Made by a program: the position numbers and the translations under genes
Notes under the pieces: generated by a model
Told to the model about the DNA's origin: nothing
Database searches by the model: none
Seen by the model: the letters and a program-made list of their open reading frames with translations, nothing else
Shown here: positions 14,685-17,874 of the stretch, in pieces
How positions within the stretch are numbered: position 1 is the stretch's first letter
Layout of the letters: each line of letters starts with the position of its first letter
Assembly: GCA_015486905.1 (NCBI GenBank)
Contig: WFQV01000375.1
Span: forward strand, 1 to 17,874
Reading direction: 5' to 3'
Length of the DNA: 17,874 nucleotides
DNA from: Melioribacteraceae bacterium
GTDB lineage: Bacteria > Bacteroidota > Ignavibacteria > Ignavibacteriales > Melioribacteraceae

Positions 14685-15516
14685 ACTCAACAAAAAAATA
14701 TTGTTCCTTTTCTTAATTGCCTTTCTGCCTTCTTTTGTTTTTGGAGGAGGGAGAAAAACGAAATTCCGTAAAGTTAAAAACAATGCATTTAAAGCGGGTG
14801 AAAGACTTTTGTTCGATGTTAAATATGGCTTTATTACTGCGGGCATTGCAGAAATGAAGATACCTAAAATAAAAAGAATTGCCGGCAGAGATGTTTATTA
14901 CGTTACTTTTAAAGTTAATTCCGTTCCTACTTTCGACCACTTTTACAAAGTACGTGACAGATACGAAACTTACATCGATTGCAAAGGAATATTCCCTTGG
15001 CGTTTTGAACAGCACATCCGTGAAGGGCATTACAAAAGGGACTTCGCCGCCTTCTTCGACCAGCGCAGAGCCGAAGCAAAAACAACCGAAGGCTCGTACA
15101 ATATTTCCCGTTACGCCAACGATATTATTTCGGCTTTGTACTTTGTGCGTACTCTCGATTTCTCTCATCTGAAAAAGGGAGAAAAATTACATTTGGAAAA
15201 TTTTTACAAAAATAAAGTTTACCCGTTGGACGTAATTTACTGGGGCAAAGAAAAAGTTAAAGTCGAAGCCGGAACATTCAACACCCTTGTGTTTGAACCT
15301 ATTATTGTTAAAGGAGGATTGTTCAAAAGCGAAGGAAATATTTTGATTTGGCTTACCGATGACGAACTTAAGATTCCCGTCAAAGTACAGACCAAAATAA
15401 TAATAGGTTCGATAAACGCCGAGCTGAAAAAATACGAAGGATTAGCAGGCGAACTTACTTCGAAGATCACTTTAAAAACTTCGAACACGAACAAACTTAC
15501 ACTCAACAATAAATAA
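14677..15516 (+). CDS. DUF3108-domain exported protein
   Basis: This 279-residue protein has a signal peptide (MVKLNKKILFLFLIAFLPSF, probable cut near VFGGG) and a DUF3108-type body. The body opens with the characteristic AFKAGERLLFDVKYGFITAG, followed by YVTFKVNSVPTFDHFYKVRDR, a WRFEQHIREG region and VEAGTFNTLVFEP. The family is common in the periplasm of Bacteroidota-like bacteria. It is predicted to be a beta-rich, lipocalin- or LolA-like fold, but has no established function. Being last in the run with LptE, GT2 and GT9 fits an envelope role, perhaps handling a lipid or glycan (inference). It overlaps the GT9 gene by 8 bases, and a 152-base gap follows. No terminator hairpin is evident after it. 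Confidence 0.85.
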   Translation: MVKLNKKILFLFLIAFLPSFVFGGGRKTKFRKVKNNAFKAGERLLFDVKYGFITAGIAEMKIPKIKRIAGRDVYYVTFKVNSVPTFDHFYKVRDRYETYIDCKGIFPWRFEQHIREGHYKRDFAAFFDQRRAEAKTTEGSYNISRYANDIISALYFVRTLDFSHLKKGEKLHLENFYKNKVYPLDVIYWGKEKVKVEAGTFNTLVFEPIIVKGGLFKSEGNILIWLTDDELKIPVKVQTKIIIGSINAELKKYEGLAGELTSKITLKTSNTNKLTLNNK

Positions 15517-15538
15517 TTCATTTTACTTTAATTTGCAT

Positions 15539-15577
15539 CAATCCGCGCAAATCCTACTCAATCCGTGTCATCCGTGT
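15539..15577. repeat. Degenerate short repeat of ATCCGTGT-like words
   Basis: The spacer between the DUF3108 and DUF4139 genes contains ATCCGCGCAA, ATCCTACTCA, ATCCGTGTC and ATCCGTGTT in succession, a degenerate tandem of 9-10 base units starting with ATCC. Words of this kind recur in intergenic DNA of related genomes (recollection, not checked). Function unknown. Confidence 0.5.
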
Positions 15578-15668
15578 TCTATTAAAATTTAACCAATAAA
15601 TTTAATATTTGCTGTAGTTCGAAATTTCGTTATTTTAAAAAACAAAAATTTATTTTGAAGAGGATGAA

Positions 15669-17225
15669 ATGAAAAAAAATACTTTAATAGTTCTGTTGCT
15701 ATTTGCTTTTTCCTTTACGGCAGCGCAGAATGCCAAATATTACTCGCCAAAAGTTCAAAGTGCAATTGTTTATTTGAACGGTGCCACTTTAACTCAAACT
15801 GCGAAGGTTAATCTCCTTAAAGGAAGTAACGAAATTATACTTACTAATTTGGCTCATGGAATAGACGAAAAATCAATTAAGGTCAAAATTAAAGGTAATG
15901 CCTTTGTGGTTTCGGTAAATAAAATGTTGAACCATATTAGAAAAAATAAAAAAAGTAAAGAGGTTTTAAAACTCACGGATTCACTGAATTTTTACGAGAA
16001 GAAACGTTCGGATTTGAATGCGGAAATTCAAGTTCTGCAAGGTAAATCGGCAGTACTTTCCAGCTTAATTCAAAAAGGCTCAAAGAATTTTTCAATATCT
16101 CAAATTAAAAAATCGCTCGATTTTTTTACTAAACAATCAAGTAAAATTAATTATTCCCTCGAAAAGGACAAGACAATTTTCCAAAAAGTAATGGGGAAAA
16201 TTCAAGATATCAAAAAGCAAATAAAAGAATTGGGCTCTTTCGGAAAGGAACCTGTTAACGAAGTGGGCTTAACAATTCAAACATCTAAAAAAACTACCGC
16301 AGTTGTGAAAGTCTCCTATTTTACAAGGTCGGCGTCCTGGAAACCTTTTTACAATATTGCTTCGAGCGGTTTCGGCGAACCTATTTCGTTGACATTGAAC
16401 GCCGATATTAGACAGCGAACAGGTTTGGAATGGAAAAATATTCAGTTAACAGTTTCCACAAGGAATCCTTATTTGAATAATAACAAACCTTTATTAAAAC
16501 CTTGGTTCATCGGTTTCAGGAAAAATCATCCAATTCCAATGTTTAAAGCAATGAATAATGTACATGCAGAAGCTGTTCAAACCGCCGCTCCATCTTACAT
16601 CGTACAACAATCAAAAGGGTTGGCAATTGAATACAAATTAATGTTGAACGTGCCCATTCCTCCCGACGGGAAAGGGCGAATCGTGAAAATTAAAAATGTT
16701 ACTCTACCTGCAGAGTACTCTTATTATGCAGTACCAAAATATTCGAACGAAGGATTTTTAGTTTGTAAAATAAAAGATTGGAAACGTACGGGTTTTCTGA
16801 GCGGACAAGCGAATATTTTTTACGAGAATTCTTACGTCGGCAAATCTTTCGTTAATCCGAAAACGACAGACAAAGATTTTCTCCTTTCGCTGGGAAAAGA
16901 TATTAATATCCGTGCCGACAAAAAACTCGTTAAGGATTTCAGGGAAGAAAGTTTCCTCGGGAATAATGTTACAAGAACTTTCAACTACGAAATTATTCTG
17001 AAAAACAACAAGGAAAAAACTTGTCCCTTGATTGTCGAAGATCAAATACCTATTTCAAAAAACGAAAAAATAAAAGTCAAAGTTATTGAAACAAGCAACG
17101 CCGCTTATTCGCCAAGGAGCGGTAAACTTGTTTGGAAATTAAAATTAAAACCGGGTGAAAAGAAAATTTTAAAACTTAACTTTTCGGTTACTTACCCTGG
17201 TGACAAAGAAATATCGGGATTGTAA
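15669..17225 (+). CDS. DUF4139-domain (MuiA-like) exported protein
   Basis: This 518-residue protein has a signal peptide (MKKNTLIVLLLFAFSFTAAQ, probable cut after AQ or just before). It has the two-part layout of the mucoidy-inhibitor MuiA family. An N-terminal DUF4140-like domain (about 28-95) includes VQSAIVYLNGATLTQTAKV. A lysine-rich helical segment (about 96-190) is probably coiled coil. The C-terminal DUF4139 domain (about 210-515) carries VSYFTRSASWKPFYNI, then LNADIRQRTGLEWKNIQLTV and STRNP, the strongest family signature. Biochemical function is not established. The name comes from a colony-mucoidy effect reported for related proteins. The start has a good ribosome site (GAAGAGGATG) 3 bases upstream of ATG. 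The dehydrogenase gene follows after 23 bases, so co-transcription is possible. Confidence 0.88.
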   Translation: MKKNTLIVLLLFAFSFTAAQNAKYYSPKVQSAIVYLNGATLTQTAKVNLLKGSNEIILTNLAHGIDEKSIKVKIKGNAFVVSVNKMLNHIRKNKKSKEVLKLTDSLNFYEKKRSDLNAEIQVLQGKSAVLSSLIQKGSKNFSISQIKKSLDFFTKQSSKINYSLEKDKTIFQKVMGKIQDIKKQIKELGSFGKEPVNEVGLTIQTSKKTTAVVKVSYFTRSASWKPFYNIASSGFGEPISLTLNADIRQRTGLEWKNIQLTVSTRNPYLNNNKPLLKPWFIGFRKNHPIPMFKAMNNVHAEAVQTAAPSYIVQQSKGLAIEYKLMLNVPIPPDGKGRIVKIKNVTLPAEYSYYAVPKYSNEGFLVCKIKDWKRTGFLSGQANIFYENSYVGKSFVNPKTTDKDFLLSLGKDINIRADKKLVKDFREESFLGNNVTRTFNYEIILKNNKEKTCPLIVEDQIPISKNEKIKVKVIETSNAAYSPRSGKLVWKLKLKPGEKKILKLNFSVTYPGDKEISGL

Positions 17226-17248
17226 AAATTTAATTTTAACAGTAAAAA

Positions 17249-17874
17249 ATGAAAGAGGAAAAAATAGGACTTTTCGGTACGGGCTTAATGGGTTACCCCA
17301 TGGCGGAAAGATTATTTAAACTCGGTTACGATGTGAGTGTTTACAACCGAACTTTCGCTAAGACGGAAGGTTTGCAAAAATCGGGCATTAAAGCATACGA
17401 ACAACCGAAAGATTTAATAGCAAATTCGGATTATCTTATTTCGATTCTATCCGATTTTACTGCAATCAAACAAACCTTGCTTGACGGAAAAGAAAATTTG
17501 CTTAAAGGAAAAACCTTAATTCAAATGTCAACTATCTCAGTTGAAGAAAGCTTGGAAGTTTTCAAAAAAGTCAAAGAGAATGGCGGTAGATTTTTGGAAG
17601 CCCCGGTGTTAGGCAGCATTCCACAAGTGAAAGAAGGAACGCTTATTATTATGTGCGGCGGAGACGAGAAACTGTTTGAAGAAATTAAACCTCTACTCGG
17701 AATCTTAGGTGAGAAAGTTTTTTACGCAGGCAGTGTGGGAAAGGCTTCTGCATTGAAACTTTCACTCAACCAGCTTATTGCCTCTTTAACCGCTGCGTTC
17801 TCCACTAGTCTTGGACTTGTGCGCGAGCATGGCGTTGACGTAAATTTGTTCATGGACATCCTACGCGATAGCGC
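17249..17874 (+). CDS. NAD(P)-dependent beta-hydroxyacid dehydrogenase, N-terminal part (cut by window end)
   Basis: This reads as 208 complete codons without a stop before the window ends. It belongs to the 3-hydroxyisobutyrate/6-phosphogluconate-type dehydrogenases, close to the glyoxylate/succinic-semialdehyde reductases. The nucleotide-binding motif GLFGTGLMGYPMA is at 7-19. VYNRT at 31-35, with N33-R34 after the second strand, is the usual sign of NADPH preference. The substrate-binding segment is GGRFLEAPVLGS at 112-123, and the catalytic lysine is K170 in GKASALKLSLNQL, followed by N174. In the substrate loop the common PVSGG is PVLGS; this variant recurs in a recognised subgroup, so it is noted but not treated as damage. 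The start ATG lies 23 bases after the DUF4139 gene. The substrate cannot be fixed from the visible part. Confidence 0.92.
   Translation, partial: MKEEKIGLFGTGLMGYPMAERLFKLGYDVSVYNRTFAKTEGLQKSGIKAYEQPKDLIANSDYLISILSDFTAIKQTLLDGKENLLKGKTLIQMSTISVEESLEVFKKVKENGGRFLEAPVLGSIPQVKEGTLIIMCGGDEKLFEEIKPLLGILGEKVFYAGSVGKASALKLSLNQLIASLTAAFSTSLGLVREHGVDVNLFMDILRDS

Overview
The window looks like chromosomal DNA from an A+T-rich, Gram-negative member of the Bacteroidota/Chlorobiota/Ignavibacteriota group, most likely Ignavibacteriales (inference). The main clue is a secreted M1 aminopeptidase ending in a type IX secretion (Por) sorting domain with the NYPNPF, DILGR and LPSGIYFYR signatures. An LptE-like lipoprotein and a heptosyltransferase-type GT9 also imply an LPS-bearing outer membrane. 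Most genes are housekeeping. No transposase, phage, CRISPR or defence gene was seen.

Layout. 1-931 (minus): the 5' part of malate dehydrogenase and an RsbW-like ATPase. 1019-1501: a short non-coding transposable element. 1626-1697 (plus): tRNA-Arg(CCG), with a terminator that overlaps its 3' end. 1748-5408 (plus): rlmN, methylmalonyl-CoA epimerase and the M1 aminopeptidase, closed by a good intrinsic terminator. 5573-6172 (plus): a TetR-family regulator behind a near-perfect palindrome. 6242-8429 (minus): pyrimidine-nucleoside phosphorylase followed by a prohibitin/SPFH protein. 8509-9132: a second copy of the transposable element. 9231-15516 (plus): a tightly packed seven-gene run (sigma-54 activator, LptE, GT2, TPR protein, 3-methyladenine DNA glycosylase, GT9, DUF3108 protein). 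15669-17874 (plus): a DUF4139/MuiA-like secreted protein and a beta-hydroxyacid dehydrogenase cut by the window end.

The seven-gene run reads as a cell-envelope operon. Five of its six junctions overlap or are separated by 11-15 bases. It holds LPS-transport and sugar-transfer functions and starts with a sigma-54 activator that lacks any sensory domain.

The most noteworthy observation is the pair of elements at 1019-1501 and 8509-9132. Each is bounded by about 30-bp imperfect terminal inverted repeats starting GGTACAG, and each is flanked by its own exact 8-bp direct repeat (AACATTTT and TACTCTCC). This is the hallmark of transposition by a DDE-type enzyme supplied in trans, so they are MITE-like. 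Their interiors are a mosaic of conserved and copy-specific blocks. I could not assign them to a known family by eye.
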